64,000 nucleotides of DNA from Stappia sp. 28M-7 (GCF_014252955.1 NZ_JACMIA010000001.1:2006258-2070257); one strand, 5' to 3'; positions 1-9,700 are shown, counted from the first letter of the stretch. Numbers and translations: made by a program. The notes: generated by a model from the letters alone, not told the origin.

Positions 1-770
1 TGAACGCGCCCGTTCGAGCCGTTTCGCCGTGGTTCCCCTTCGGCCTGCCGACGGGGCGGGGAAGGGCCGTGCTCTTCGTCTTCCACCATGCCGGCGGGAC
101 GGCATCGTTCTTTCACGGCTGGCGGGAGCATCCGCTGCTTGCGGATCTGGATGTGTGCCCGGTGGAACTGCCCGGCCGCGGCCGTCGATTTGCCGAACCC
201 GCCTCCCGCACCGTCGGCGAGCTTCTTGCCGGCCTGGTTCCGGCGCTGTGCGGAGCGGTTCCTGCAGGGCGGCCCGTCCTTTTGTTCGGCCACAGTCTCG
301 GGGCGCTGGTCGCGTTCGAGGCCGCGCTGGCATTGCAGGCGCGCGGATTGCCGCCGGCCGGCCTCATCGCTTCGGCCCGGCGCGCACCGCAGCTGCCGAC
401 GCCGGCGCCCTGGCGCCATGCAATGGCCGACGAGATGCTGATCGGTGAGCTGCGGCGCCTTGGCGGCACGCGCGACGAGGTGCTGGAGAGCGAAGAGCTG
501 CTGGAGCTTTTCCTGCCCGCGATCCGGGCGGACTTCGCCCTGACCGAAACCTATGCGCCGCGCGCGGGCTCGAGGATCGGCTGTCCCGTTCTGGCCCTGC
601 GCGGCGAGGGCGACCTGGAGGTATCGGCGGCCGATGTCGATGCCTGGCAGGAGGTCTGCGGATCGCGGTTCGCGCGGGCGGATCTGCCGGGCGATCACTT
701 CTACCTCTCCGAGCCGTCGGTGCTTGCCGACATTCTCGCGCGCCTGCGCTGCCATGCCGGGCTTGCGTGA
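1..770 (+). CDS. Type II thioesterase of a siderophore/NRPS locus (5' edge cut)
   Basis: Alpha/beta-hydrolase of the type II thioesterase family, which clears mis-primed or stalled acyl groups from carrier proteins of non-ribosomal peptide or polyketide lines. Visible: the FHHAGG oxyanion-hole segment, the nucleophile elbow GHSLG, a late Asp in RGEGD and the catalytic-His motif GDHFYL, in the usual order. The frame stays open to the window edge. The first bases (TGA AC...) fit an ATGA overlap in which the start codon straddles the edge, giving about 256 residues; an internal GTG at 69 would remove the conserved WFPFG segment. The overlap implies an upstream gene, probably the synthetase, outside the window. 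The carrier and receptor genes downstream make a siderophore role likely (inference). Confidence 0.85.
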   Translation, partial: NAPVRAVSPWFPFGLPTGRGRAVLFVFHHAGGTASFFHGWREHPLLADLDVCPVELPGRGRRFAEPASRTVGELLAGLVPALCGAVPAGRPVLLFGHSLGALVAFEAALALQARGLPPAGLIASARRAPQLPTPAPWRHAMADEMLIGELRRLGGTRDEVLESEELLELFLPAIRADFALTETYAPRAGSRIGCPVLALRGEGDLEVSAADVDAWQEVCGSRFARADLPGDHFYLSEPSVLADILARLRCHAGLA

Positions 771-895
771 CATGCGGGCAACGGTTCGCCCCAGGAGGCA
801 CGAACAGTCCCGATCAGGGCTGAAGCGGGCCTGATCCGGGTGGCGGGCCTCGCCGGGGGCAATTAAGGCCGGAATGTGGTCGGGGTAAGCACTTC

Positions 896-2161
896 ATGAC
901 ATCGAAATCAGGCGCATCGGGCGTCTTCACTTTCAAGATCCTGAGCCTGTTCATCGGGCTCTACGCGGCACAGGCCATCACCGGCAGCCTCGTGCAGACC
1001 GGTCTCCCGACCGTGCTGCGCGAGGAGGGGATGGGGCTCGACCGTATCGGCCTCCTGTCGCTGCTGTTCCTGCCCTGGGCGCTGAAGTTCCTGTGGGCGC
1101 CGCTGGTCGACCGGTTCTGTGTCGTCCGCCTCGGCCGGAGGCGATCCTGGCTACTCGTGTGCCAGGCACTGATCGCATTGAGCTTCGCGGTCCTGTCGCT
1201 GCTGTCGCCGGCCGGACACTTCGAGCTGATGCTATGCGTGCTGCTGGGCGTTGCGGTGTTCGCCGCGACCCAGGACATCGCCACCGACGCCCTGGCGGTC
1301 GAGGTGGTCGATGAAAGCCGCCGGGCCACCGTCAGCAGTGCCGGGGTCTTCGGCGGTTATGTCGGGTTCCTGCTCGGCGTCGGCGCGTGGTTGCCGGTCT
1401 ATGCCGCGTTCGGCTGGCAGGCCTCGATGCTGTTCATGGCCGGCGTGGTCGTGGTGCTGACGATCCCGGCCGTCGCGGCGCGCGGACTGGAAGACGGTGT
1501 GCCTGTTCCTTTGGACGAAGCGGCGTTTCGCCCGCGTCTTTCGGCGTCTTTCCGCAGGCCCGAATATCGCCGGGGCCTCGGCTTCATGCTCGTCTACCAG
1601 TCGGGCCTGCGTCTCGGCATCGCCCTGATCGGCCCGTTCCTGGTCGATGTGGGCCTGACGCTCGCCGATGTCGGCTGGCTCAAGGGGGCGGGCGGTGCGG
1701 CCGCCGGTCTTGTCGCCGCGCTTGCCATGCTGGCGCTTCTGCGCCGTCCGTCCGCGCGCGCCCTGATGCTTGCCGCCCTCGCCAACGCCGCCCTGTTCCT
1801 GGCGCTGGCGGGCGTGTGGGCCGGCATCGTCTCCCGCGATCTGGTCGCCCCGCTGATCCTTGCCCAATCCGCGGCCGCGGCGACATCGATGATCGCGCTC
1901 TATGCGGTGATGATCGGCTGGTGCTCGCCGCGTCAGGCCGGCACCGATTTCGCCCTGCTGCAGAGCGCCGACGCGGTGATGGCCATCGCCTTCGGCATCG
2001 CCGCCGGCTTCATCGGCCAGGCCTTCGGACATGCGGCCGTCTTCGCCCTTGCCGCTCTTCTGCTTCTTGCCGGTGCGGCTCTCGCCCGGCGCCACTCCAT
2101 TGCCTCGGACCTGCCCCTCGCCGCTGAGGGGGCACTGGAAATACAAGGAAATCAACAATGA
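896..2161 (+). CDS. RhtX/FptX-like MFS siderophore transporter
   Basis: Major-facilitator protein of 421 residues with about 12 hydrophobic segments. The N-terminal signature (LPTVLREEGM, then LLFLPWALKFLWAPLVDR) is that of the AmpG/RhtX/FptX branch, single-component inner-membrane permeases that carry ferric siderophores such as rhizobactin 1021 or pyochelin into the cytoplasm. The stop overlaps the start of the TonB-dependent receptor (ATGA at 2158-2161), so the two are translationally coupled as outer- and inner-membrane steps of one uptake route. A weak GGGGT ribosome site precedes the ATG. Import is favoured over export because of the family and the coupling to a receptor. The substrate cannot be read from sequence. 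Confidence 0.8.
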   Translation: MTSKSGASGVFTFKILSLFIGLYAAQAITGSLVQTGLPTVLREEGMGLDRIGLLSLLFLPWALKFLWAPLVDRFCVVRLGRRRSWLLVCQALIALSFAVLSLLSPAGHFELMLCVLLGVAVFAATQDIATDALAVEVVDESRRATVSSAGVFGGYVGFLLGVGAWLPVYAAFGWQASMLFMAGVVVVLTIPAVAARGLEDGVPVPLDEAAFRPRLSASFRRPEYRRGLGFMLVYQSGLRLGIALIGPFLVDVGLTLADVGWLKGAGGAAAGLVAALAMLALLRRPSARALMLAALANAALFLALAGVWAGIVSRDLVAPLILAQSAAAATSMIALYAVMIGWCSPRQAGTDFALLQSADAVMAIAFGIAAGFIGQAFGHAAVFALAALLLLAGAALARRHSIASDLPLAAEGALEIQGNQQ

Positions 2162-4176
2162 GAAGCCGTGCTCTGCTGGGCGTTTCCCTCCTCGCGATCG
2201 CTGCCGTCCTCCGGCCGCTCCCCTCCAAGGCGCAGGACGCTGCCATGGCGGGCGAGCCGACGCTGCTTCCCCGTGTTCTCGTGTCGGCCACCAAGCGTCT
2301 GCAGGATGCCTTCGAGGCGATCGGCGAGGTCGCGACTGTCGAAGCGGATGAGCTGGAACAGCGCGGTTTCTCCACCATCGACCGCATCGACCGGGTGTTT
2401 CCGGACGTGCTGATCCGCCAGCGCTCCAGCCGGGCCTATTCCGGCATCACCGTGCGCGGCCAGTCGTCGGTCGACTTCTACAATCCGGCGACCCAGCTCT
2501 ATGTCGACGGGCTGCCGCAGGATCAGGCGCTGTTCAGCCAGTTGCTGCCGCAGACGCTGGAGCGGGTAGAGCTGCTTTACGGCCCGCAAGGAACGCTCTA
2601 CGGCCGCAACGCCATCGGCGGCGTGATCAACGTCGTCACCCACAAGCCGGAGAACGAGTATTTCCTGAGCACGGTGATCGACGTGAACAGCCTCGGCGTG
2701 CTGGGCGGCGTCGCCTTCGGCGGAGCGCTGATCGAGGATGTCCTTTACGGCGATGCCTGGTTCAGCGCCGAGCGCGAGGACGGCGAGATGCGCGACATGG
2801 TCACTGGCGAACGGACCGGTGACAGCGAGACGCTGGCCGGTCAGGCACGCCTGCGCTATGCGCCGGTGGGTAGCCCGCTCGACATCATGTTCTCCTACGG
2901 TCGCAGCGAGCGGACCTCGGACGAGGAACGCTTTGTCATGCAGTCGATGCTGGACAGCCGCATCTCGCTGCCCGTGCCCTCCCACTACGAGCTGACGACC
3001 GACAGCTACGGCCTGACCGCCTCCTACGATCTCGGCCCGGCGACGATCACCTCGCTGACCGGCTACCAGGATCGCTCGTTGCTGCGCACGATCTTCGGCT
3101 CCTACACGCCCGAATGGCAGGAGACGTTCAATCAGGAACTGCGGATCGCCTCCAATCCGCAGGAAGGGGCGATGTTCGACTATGTCGCCGGCCTCTATTT
3201 CCAGGATCTCGACTTCCGCCGCGAAGTGCCCGCCTCGACCCTGGCCTCGCACCAGGAAATCCGCTCCTACGCGGCCTTCGGCGAAGTGACCTGGCATGCG
3301 ACCGAGCGGATCGACCTGACCGGTGGCCTGCGCTTCGACTACGAGGAGGTGGACGCGGCGACGACCCTTGCCGGCGTGCGCCAGACGAACAGCGCGGATT
3401 TCTCCGCGCTCTCGCCGAAGGTGGGCGCCAGCTACAAGGTCACGGACGACGTGCTCGTCTACGCGCTGTTCAGCACGGGCTTCAAGGCCGGTGGCTTCAC
3501 CCGCGCGGTGACGCCGGCCAATATCGGCTTCTCCTATCAGCCGCAGCACAGCTACAATTATGAAGCCGGCATCAAGGCGAGCCTGTTCGACGACACGCTG
3601 GAACTCGGTTCCTCCGTCTACTTCACGATGACGGACGACTATCAGCTGTCGGTCGGTCCGGTGACCGGCCAGTACCTGCAGAATGTCGGCGAGGTGGAGA
3701 GCAAGGGCATCAGCCTGACGGCGCGCTGGCAGCCGGTCGATCCCTTCATGCTGTCGGGCGGCATCGCCTTCAACGACAGCTATTTCAGCAGCTACAACAA
3801 TCCGGCCAATCCGGGCGTCAACCTGACCGGGAACAAGGTGCCCTATGCGCCGGATGTCACGGCCAACCTGACTGCGGCCTACACGTTCGGCCTGCCGGGC
3901 GACTTCGGCGACCTGACCGCGCGCGCCGGCGTCACCTATGTCGGAAAGACCTGGTTCGACGAGGCGAACACGGTCGGGCAGGGCGCCTATGCGCTGCTCG
4001 ACGCGGGGCTGTCCTGGAAGCATGGCGAGCATGTCGTCGCGGACTTCTACGTCGACAACATCACCGACGAGACCTACGCGGTCTACGGCTTCGACTCCGC
4101 CGGCGCCGGCTTCGGCAACGTCTACCAGCTTGGCCAGGGGCGCACGATCGGCGGCCGCCTCAAGATCACGTTCTGA
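2158..4176 (+). CDS. TonB-dependent siderophore receptor
   Basis: Outer-membrane receptor of 672 residues. An N-terminal signal peptide (about residues 1-25) is followed by a probable TonB box (PRVLVSATKR), a plug domain containing ITVRGQSS and the diagnostic ERVELLYGPQGTLYGRNAIG segment near residues 135-160, then repeated amphipathic strands of a 22-stranded barrel ending in an aromatic residue (LKITF) as expected for BAM-assisted insertion. The FyuA/RhtA-type plug agrees with the coupled RhtX-like permease directly upstream. Length is normal for the family and no frame break is seen. It probably imports a hydroxamate or catechol ferric siderophore; the exact ligand is unknown. Confidence 0.88.
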   Translation: MRSRALLGVSLLAIAAVLRPLPSKAQDAAMAGEPTLLPRVLVSATKRLQDAFEAIGEVATVEADELEQRGFSTIDRIDRVFPDVLIRQRSSRAYSGITVRGQSSVDFYNPATQLYVDGLPQDQALFSQLLPQTLERVELLYGPQGTLYGRNAIGGVINVVTHKPENEYFLSTVIDVNSLGVLGGVAFGGALIEDVLYGDAWFSAEREDGEMRDMVTGERTGDSETLAGQARLRYAPVGSPLDIMFSYGRSERTSDEERFVMQSMLDSRISLPVPSHYELTTDSYGLTASYDLGPATITSLTGYQDRSLLRTIFGSYTPEWQETFNQELRIASNPQEGAMFDYVAGLYFQDLDFRREVPASTLASHQEIRSYAAFGEVTWHATERIDLTGGLRFDYEEVDAATTLAGVRQTNSADFSALSPKVGASYKVTDDVLVYALFSTGFKAGGFTRAVTPANIGFSYQPQHSYNYEAGIKASLFDDTLELGSSVYFTMTDDYQLSVGPVTGQYLQNVGEVESKGISLTARWQPVDPFMLSGGIAFNDSYFSSYNNPANPGVNLTGNKVPYAPDVTANLTAAYTFGLPGDFGDLTARAGVTYVGKTWFDEANTVGQGAYALLDAGLSWKHGEHVVADFYVDNITDETYAVYGFDSAGAGFGNVYQLGQGRTIGGRLKITF

Positions 4177-4186
4177 GGCGGACGGC

Positions 4187-5341
4187 ATGCGCATCCTGAT
4201 TTCGGGCGCGGGACCTGCCGGTCTTGCGCTCGCAAACTGCCTGCTCGATGCGGGCCTGTCGCCGGTGGTGGTGGAAAAGGCGCCGACGCTGCGCACGGCC
4301 GGCTATGCGGTCGGCCTGCATCTCGGCGGCTGGGAGGTCGCTGCCCGGCTCGGCCTGATCGACGCATTGAAGGCGAGGTCGATCTCGATCCAGCGGGCCG
4401 ACTATCGCGACGCGCGGGATCGCAAGCTGTTCTCCTACAACTATCGGCATCTTTCGGCAGCCTGCGGCGACCGCATGCTGGTGATCATGCGCGATGCGTT
4501 GCAGGAGGTTCTGGTCGAGCGGCTGGGCGGACGGGTGCCGATCCGATACGGGACGTCCGTCTCTGCTCTCGTCGACGACGGCAAGGCGGTGCAGGCGGAA
4601 TTTTCCGACGGGTCGAGCGAGCGCTTCGACTTGGTGGTTGCCGCCGACGGCTATCGCAGCGGCGTGCGGGAACTGCATTTCGGCCCGCATTCCAAGTTTC
4701 TGAAGCCGCTCGGCTATCGCAGCGCCGCCTGGCGGATGCCATCCTCGCAGGCGATGGACTGCGACTACGCCGCCTTCATGGATGTCGATCTGCAGGCCGG
4801 CCTTTACCGGGTCGGCGACGGTACGGTGGCGACCCTGTTCTGCTGGCGCGATGAAGACACGTCCCGCGTGCCGGCGGACAAGCGCACGGCCGAACTCGTC
4901 AGCCGGTTTTCTCACTGGCCGGCGCTGATTTCCGACACCTTCCGGGAGGGCGTCGACTGGTCGGGCGCCTTCTTCGACACGATCTGCCAGGTCGAGGTGC
5001 CGCAATGGTCGCGCGGACGGGTCGTCCTGTTGGGCGATGCCGCGCATTGCATGACCTTCCTGTCGGGGCAGGGCACCTCCACGGCCGTCGTCGGGGCGCA
5101 TGTGCTGGCGGCCGAGCTCGCGACGCGCCCGCTGGATGAGGCTCTGGCCGCCTACGAGGCGCGGCTTCGACCCGTGGCAGGGAGGCTCCAGAAACAGTCG
5201 GAGAAGATCGGCGGGCACTATGTTCCGCGCAGCCGCTTCGGCCTTGCGGTCCAGTCCTGGATCATTCCGACCCTGATGCGTCCGCCGCTGGTCCGGCTGA
5301 TGGCGCGCAAGATGGAGGCCTCATCGCCCTCCATCGCATGA
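4187..5341 (+). CDS. FAD-dependent monooxygenase, PHBH-like
   Basis: Flavoprotein of 384 residues of the aromatic-hydroxylase group. Residues 7-12 form the FAD dinucleotide-binding GAGPAG loop with an acidic residue ending the second strand (VVVEK). The second FAD motif LLGDAAH lies near residue 283, followed by the LSGQGTSTAVVGA helix. The ATG at 4187 is chosen because it starts the Rossmann strand at residue 2 and lies 10 bp after the receptor stop. An open frame upstream of it only shadows the receptor. Position in the uptake operon suggests tailoring or breakdown of the siderophore or its chromophore, but polyketide or quinone hydroxylation is equally compatible. Family is clear; the reaction is not. 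Confidence 0.75.
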   Translation: MRILISGAGPAGLALANCLLDAGLSPVVVEKAPTLRTAGYAVGLHLGGWEVAARLGLIDALKARSISIQRADYRDARDRKLFSYNYRHLSAACGDRMLVIMRDALQEVLVERLGGRVPIRYGTSVSALVDDGKAVQAEFSDGSSERFDLVVAADGYRSGVRELHFGPHSKFLKPLGYRSAAWRMPSSQAMDCDYAAFMDVDLQAGLYRVGDGTVATLFCWRDEDTSRVPADKRTAELVSRFSHWPALISDTFREGVDWSGAFFDTICQVEVPQWSRGRVVLLGDAAHCMTFLSGQGTSTAVVGAHVLAAELATRPLDEALAAYEARLRPVAGRLQKQSEKIGGHYVPRSRFGLAVQSWIIPTLMRPPLVRLMARKMEASSPSIA

Positions 5342-5355
5342 GGGTTTGTTCGCGC

Positions 5356-5386
5356 TTGACCTTGCCCCTGCTGGAAGGTTCATCAT
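5356..5386 (+). promoter_or_regulatory. CueR/HmrR-type copper promoter and operator
   Basis: A -35 TTGACC (5356-5361) and a -10 CATCAT (5381-5386) are separated by 19 bp, the over-long spacer diagnostic of MerR-family activated promoters. An imperfect dyad beginning ACCTT and ending AAGGT fills the spacer (5359-5379), matching the layout of known CueR boxes. It lies 34 bp upstream of the hmrR start, so the regulator and the cytochrome c behind it should be copper-induced. Confidence 0.8.
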
Positions 5387-5419
5387 GGCACAAATCCAGA
5401 TCAACAGGTCGGACGTGCC

Positions 5420-5833
5420 ATGAACATCGGAGAAGCTGCGGCTCTCGCCAGCCTGCCGCCCAAGACGATCCGTTATTACGAGGAAATCGCGTTGATCCGC
5501 CCGGCACGTGCCGGCAACGGCTATCGCGACTACTCGGAGATGGACATCCATCGCCTGCAGTTCCTGCAGCGCGCGCGCAGCCTCGGCTTCACCATCGAGG
5601 AATGCCGTGTGCTGCTGTCGCTCTACGACGACGAGCACCGGGCGAGCGCCGATGTGCGCGCGGTCGCGATCGAGAAGATCGGCGAGGTGGAGCGCAAGAT
5701 CGCCGAACTGCGCTCGATGAAGGCGACACTCACCCGGCTGGTGGAATCCTGCCATGGCGATGCGCGGCCGGACTGTCCGATCCTCGAGGATCTCGCCAAG
5801 GGCAGCGGGTCCTCCTGCGGCGGTCACTCGTGA
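5420..5833 (+). CDS. hmrR: HmrR/CueR copper-responsive MerR-family regulator
   Basis: MerR-family activator of 137 residues. The N-terminal winged helix begins MNIGEAAALASLPPKTIRYY, a long dimerisation helix follows (about residues 75-108), and the metal loop is C111-X7-C119 with the conserved CPIL end. This spacing equals the C112/C120 pair of E. coli CueR that binds Cu(I), Ag(I) or Au(I). A serine in RASADV near residue 76 matches the Ser that marks monovalent-metal sensors. A CueR-type operator lies just upstream, so it is probably autoregulated. No copA ATPase is adjacent; instead the next gene is a cytochrome c that overlaps the stop codon (GTGA). An extra cysteine lies in the C-terminal tail. 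Confidence 0.9.
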   Translation: MNIGEAAALASLPPKTIRYYEEIALIRPARAGNGYRDYSEMDIHRLQFLQRARSLGFTIEECRVLLSLYDDEHRASADVRAVAIEKIGEVERKIAELRSMKATLTRLVESCHGDARPDCPILEDLAKGSGSSCGGHS

Positions 5834-6249
5834 TTTCGCGAAAGGGCCTGCTTCTCGGTGGAGCCGCCGTCGCGATCGTCGCGCTGGCGGTGGTCCTGCG
5901 TCCGCAGCCCGAACCCGAGCTGGAACCCGCATCTGCCATGGCAGAGGTGAGCGTGCCGGAGCTGTCGGGTCTTGCCGCCGAGGGCAGAACCGCCTTCGAT
6001 GCCCTTTGCGCGAGCTGCCACGGTGAAAACGCGGCCGGACGGCAGGGGATCGCCCCGCCGCTGGTCCACGTCATCTACGAGCCGGGGCATCATGCGGACG
6101 GGGCTTTCTTGCTGGCGGCAACGCGCGGCGTTCGCCAGCACCACTGGACGTTCGGCGACATGCCGCCGGTTCCCGAGGCGAGCCCGCAGGATGTCGCCGC
6201 GATCATCGCCTATGTGCGGGAGCTGCAGCGCGCCAACGGCATCTTTTGA
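5830..6249 (+). CDS. Membrane-anchored c-type cytochrome, copper-linked
   Basis: Single-haem cytochrome c of 139 residues. The GTG start at 5830 overlaps the hmrR stop (GTGA), which decides it over any longer frame. Residues 6-23 are a hydrophobic anchor or uncleaved signal, followed by an acidic Pro/Glu linker. The haem site is C60-A-S-C63-H64, and the axial Met is probably M111 in GDMPPV. Between them lie the extra histidine pairs GHHADG and RQHHW, absent from a minimal cytochrome c and possibly metal-binding. The final helix AAIIAYVRELQ is typical. Short cytochromes of this kind accompany copper oxidases and copper-tolerance loci in alphaproteobacteria, usually as electron carriers or haem/copper subunits. 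Its partner is not in the window. Confidence 0.85.
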   Translation: MISRKGLLLGGAAVAIVALAVVLRPQPEPELEPASAMAEVSVPELSGLAAEGRTAFDALCASCHGENAAGRQGIAPPLVHVIYEPGHHADGAFLLAATRGVRQHHWTFGDMPPVPEASPQDVAAIIAYVRELQRANGIF

Positions 6250-6262
6250 GCCGGCCCCCGGA

Positions 6263-6971
6263 TCAAACGCCGAGATAGGCCTCGCGCACCCGCTCATCGG
6301 CCAGGAGCGCTTCGCCCTTGCCCTCCATCGCGATCTCGCCGGTCTCGATGACATAGCCGCGCGTGGCAATGGACAGGGCGGCGAAGGCGTTCTGCTCCAC
6401 CAGGAAGACGGTGACGCCATCCTCGCGGTTCAGCCGCTGGATGATCTCGAAGACCTGGTCGACGAGCACCGGGGCAAGGCCCATCGACGGCTCGTCGAGC
6501 AGCAGCAGCTTCGGCCGGCTCATCAGGGCGCGGCCGATCGCCAGCATCTGCTGCTGGCCGCCGGACAGGCCGCCGGCAGGGTTCCTGCGCCGCTCCTTCA
6601 GCACCGGAAAGAGGTCGTAGACCCGCTCCAGGTCGGAGGCGATCTCCGCGTCCTTGCGCAGATAGGCGCCGAGCCGGAGATTGTCCTCGATGGCGAGCGG
6701 CGCGAAGATCTGTCGGCCTTCCGGCACCTGGGCGATGCCGGCTGCGACACGCGCATGCGGGCTGGCGCGCGAGATGTCGCGTCCCTGGAACAACAGGCTG
6801 CCGCCGGTCATCGGCTGGACGCCGGAAATGGTGCGCAGCAAGGTGGTCTTGCCGGCGCCGTTGCCGCCGACGAGCGCAACGATCTCGCCGGCTGCGACAC
6901 TCAGCGAGACGCCGTGCAGGGCCTCGATCCGCCCGTAGGAGGACCGCAGCGTTTCGACGCGCAGAAGCGGA

Positions 6972-6985
<14 letters not shown>
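6263..6985 (-). CDS. livF: ABC transporter ATPase, LivF type
   Basis: ATP-binding subunit of about 240 residues for a branched-chain-amino-acid (HAAT) family importer. Walker A GGNGAGKTT, signature LSGGQQQ, Walker B LLLLDEPSMGLAP and the switch His in VFLVEQNA are all present, as are LivF hallmarks QVPEGRQIF and NLRLGAY. The chosen start is a TTG at 6985, six bases after a GGGAGG ribosome site and overlapping the livG stop. An upstream TTG at 7015 is possible but lacks such a site. It is the last gene of the livK-H-M-G-F run. The adjacent phenylacetate genes suggest transport of an aromatic substrate rather than leucine (inference). Confidence 0.88.
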
Positions 6986-7768
<783 letters not shown>

Positions 7769-7772
<4 letters not shown>

Positions 7773-8722
7773 TTGTTCCGCCTCCCCTGGAAGAACGCTG
7801 CGATGCTCGGCACGATGCCGGCACGCAGCACGATCATGATCACCATCATGATGAGGCCGAGGATCATGTGTTCGTAGTCGTGGAAGCCGGTCAGCGCCTG
7901 CGGCAGCACCACGAGGATGGCGGCGCCTGCCACCGATCCGAGGATCGAGCCCATGCCGCCGAGCACGACCATGGTCACCAGCTCGATGGAGTGCAGGAAG
8001 TTGGCCTTGTCCGGCGTCACGAAGCCGTTGACCAGGGCCAGCGTCGAGCCGGCGACCGAGGCATAGACGGCCGAGATGACGAAGACGGTCAGCTTGGCGC
8101 GGGCGACGTCGATGCCGGCGACCCGTGCGGCGACCTCGGAATCGTGCAGCGCTCTCAAGGCCCGGCCCGTCGGGCTGGCGACGAGATTGCAGGCGATCCA
8201 CGCTCCGATCACCAGCAGGCCGCCGCTGATCCAGTACCAGGTGTCGGCGCCGCGCACCCGCCAGCCGAACAGCGTCAGCCGCTCGACCGGCATGCCGTCC
8301 GGTCCGCCGGTCAGCCAGGCCTCGTTGGAGATCGTCATGGCGATCAGGATGCCGAAGCCGAGCGTCGCCACCGCGAGATAGTGGCCCTTGAGCCGCAGGA
8401 TCGGCCGGCCGACCAGAAAGGCGATGGCGGCGGTGGCAACGGCACCGGCCAGAACCGCAAGCAGCGGGTGCAGGCCGAACTGCGGCGGCAGCACGGCGAC
8501 GGCATAGGCGCCGATGCCGAAGAACCCGGCATGGCCGAGGCTCACCTGGCCGGCATAGCCCATCAGCAGGTTGAGCCCGATGACAGCAAGGGCCGAGATC
8601 CAGACCAGCGCGGCGACGCGGTAGTAGAAATTGGAGGGCATCGCGAAGGACAGCGCGACGACCAGCAGCGCGATCACCAGCGGCACGGCGAGACGGTGGG
8701 AGAGAAGCTTGCCCATGGTCAC
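7769..8722 (-). CDS. livM: ABC transporter permease, LivM type
   Basis: Membrane subunit of about 317 residues with 8-10 hydrophobic helices. The hallmarks are LNLLMGYAGQVSLGHAGFFGIGAY near residues 50-75, the cytoplasmic EAA-like coupling segment GRALRALHDSEVAARVAGID, and VTMVVLGGMGSILGSVAGA. The GTG start at 8722 overlaps the livH stop and lies 5 bases from a GGAG site. An ATG two codons later (8716) is the alternative. The gene sits between livH and livG with overlapping ends, so the four proteins should be made in balanced amounts. The substrate is discussed under the binding protein. Confidence 0.9.
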
Positions 8723-9591
8723 ACGCGCTCCACGCTGGCCTTGCCGAACAGGCCGCCCGGCATGGCGAAGAGCACGACAAGGATGACGATGAAGGCGATG
8801 GCGTCCTTGTAGGTGGACGAGATGTAGCCGGCGCCGAGCGCTTCCAGCAGGCCGACGGCCAGCCCGCCGACCACCGCGCCGAGCGGATTGCCCATGCCGC
8901 CGAGCATGGCCGCGGCGAAGCCCTTGAGCGCCAGCAGCATGCCGACGTCGTAGCTGGTCAGGGTGATCGGGGTGACGAGAATGCCGGCAATGGCGCCGAT
9001 GGCCGCCGACATGACGAAGGACAGGCCCATCACGAAGGAGGTGTTGATGCCGACGAGACGCGCGGCCAGCCGGTTCGCTGCCGTCGCCAGCACGGCCTTG
9101 CCGATCAGCGTGCGGTTGAAGAAGGCCCACAGCAGCACGACGATCACCGCCGCCCCGCCCAGCACCCAGAAGCTCTGGGGCAGGATCGCGGCACCGCCGA
9201 AGCGGATCGGCGTGTCGCCGGAAAAGGCGGGGAGCGAGTGGAACTGCTTGTCGAACACCACCTGGGCAAGGCCGCGAAGGAAGATCGAGGCGCCGATGGT
9301 GATGATGATCAAGGTCACGGGCGAGGCGCCGCGCGCCGGCTCGATGGCCAGCCGGTGCAGCAGCAGCCCGACCACCATCGCAACGAGGATGGCGCCGATC
9401 ACGGCCAGCGGCAGCGGCACGCCGGCAGCGGTGGCGAAGACCGTGGTCATGCCGCCGATCATGACGAACTCGCCTTGCGCGAAATTCACCACGTCGGAGG
9501 CGTTGTAGATGATGGTGAAACCGAGCGCGACCAGCGCGTAGACCGCGCCGACCGTCAGTCCGGAAACACAGAATTGCAGCAACTCGGGCAT
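8719..9591 (-). CDS. livH: ABC transporter permease, LivH type
   Basis: Membrane subunit of 290 residues of the HAAT importer, with about eight helices. Family signatures: GLTVGAVYALVALGFTIIYNASDVVNFAQGE at the N-terminus (residues 11-41), GKAVLATAANRLAARLVGIN (EAA-like loop contacting the ATPases) and the glycine-rich AAMLGGMGNPLGAVVGG. Length is standard. The gap to the binding-protein gene upstream on the minus strand holds a strong hairpin (9662-9700), so this and the following genes are probably expressed at lower level than livK. Confidence 0.9.
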   Translation of the reverse strand: MPELLQFCVSGLTVGAVYALVALGFTIIYNASDVVNFAQGEFVMIGGMTTVFATAAGVPLPLAVIGAILVAMVVGLLLHRLAIEPARGASPVTLIIITIGASIFLRGLAQVVFDKQFHSLPAFSGDTPIRFGGAAILPQSFWVLGGAAVIVVLLWAFFNRTLIGKAVLATAANRLAARLVGINTSFVMGLSFVMSAAIGAIAGILVTPITLTSYDVGMLLALKGFAAAMLGGMGNPLGAVVGGLAVGLLEALGAGYISSTYKDAIAFIVILVVLFAMPGGLFGKASVERV

Positions 9592-9661
9592 GGGTCCGCC
9601 GTCAGCTTGCCCGCGCCGTCGATGCGGCGGGGCCGGGGGCCTTCGATGTCGTGAGCAGGAG

Positions 9662-9700
9662 CCCTGCCGCGCGCCGGATCTCGCCGGGCGCGCGGCAGGG
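9662..9700 (-). promoter_or_regulatory. Intercistronic hairpin between livK and livH
   Basis: A perfect 14-bp inverted repeat (9662-9675 with 9687-9700, 11-nt loop) made almost wholly of G and C lies in the 122-bp gap after the binding-protein stop. No U-run follows, so it is more likely an RNA-stability element or partial attenuator than a full terminator. Such elements commonly raise binding-protein mRNA over permease mRNA. Confidence 0.6.

Noticed and set aside
771..895. Fur or RirA/Irr box before the siderophore carrier gene
   Set aside because: No convincing palindromic or iron-rhodo-type motif is visible in the 125-bp gap; control may lie upstream of the window.
2152..4296. Long minus-strand frame opposite the TonB-dependent receptor
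   Set aside because: Antisense shadow of the receptor; composition biased and no recognisable domain.
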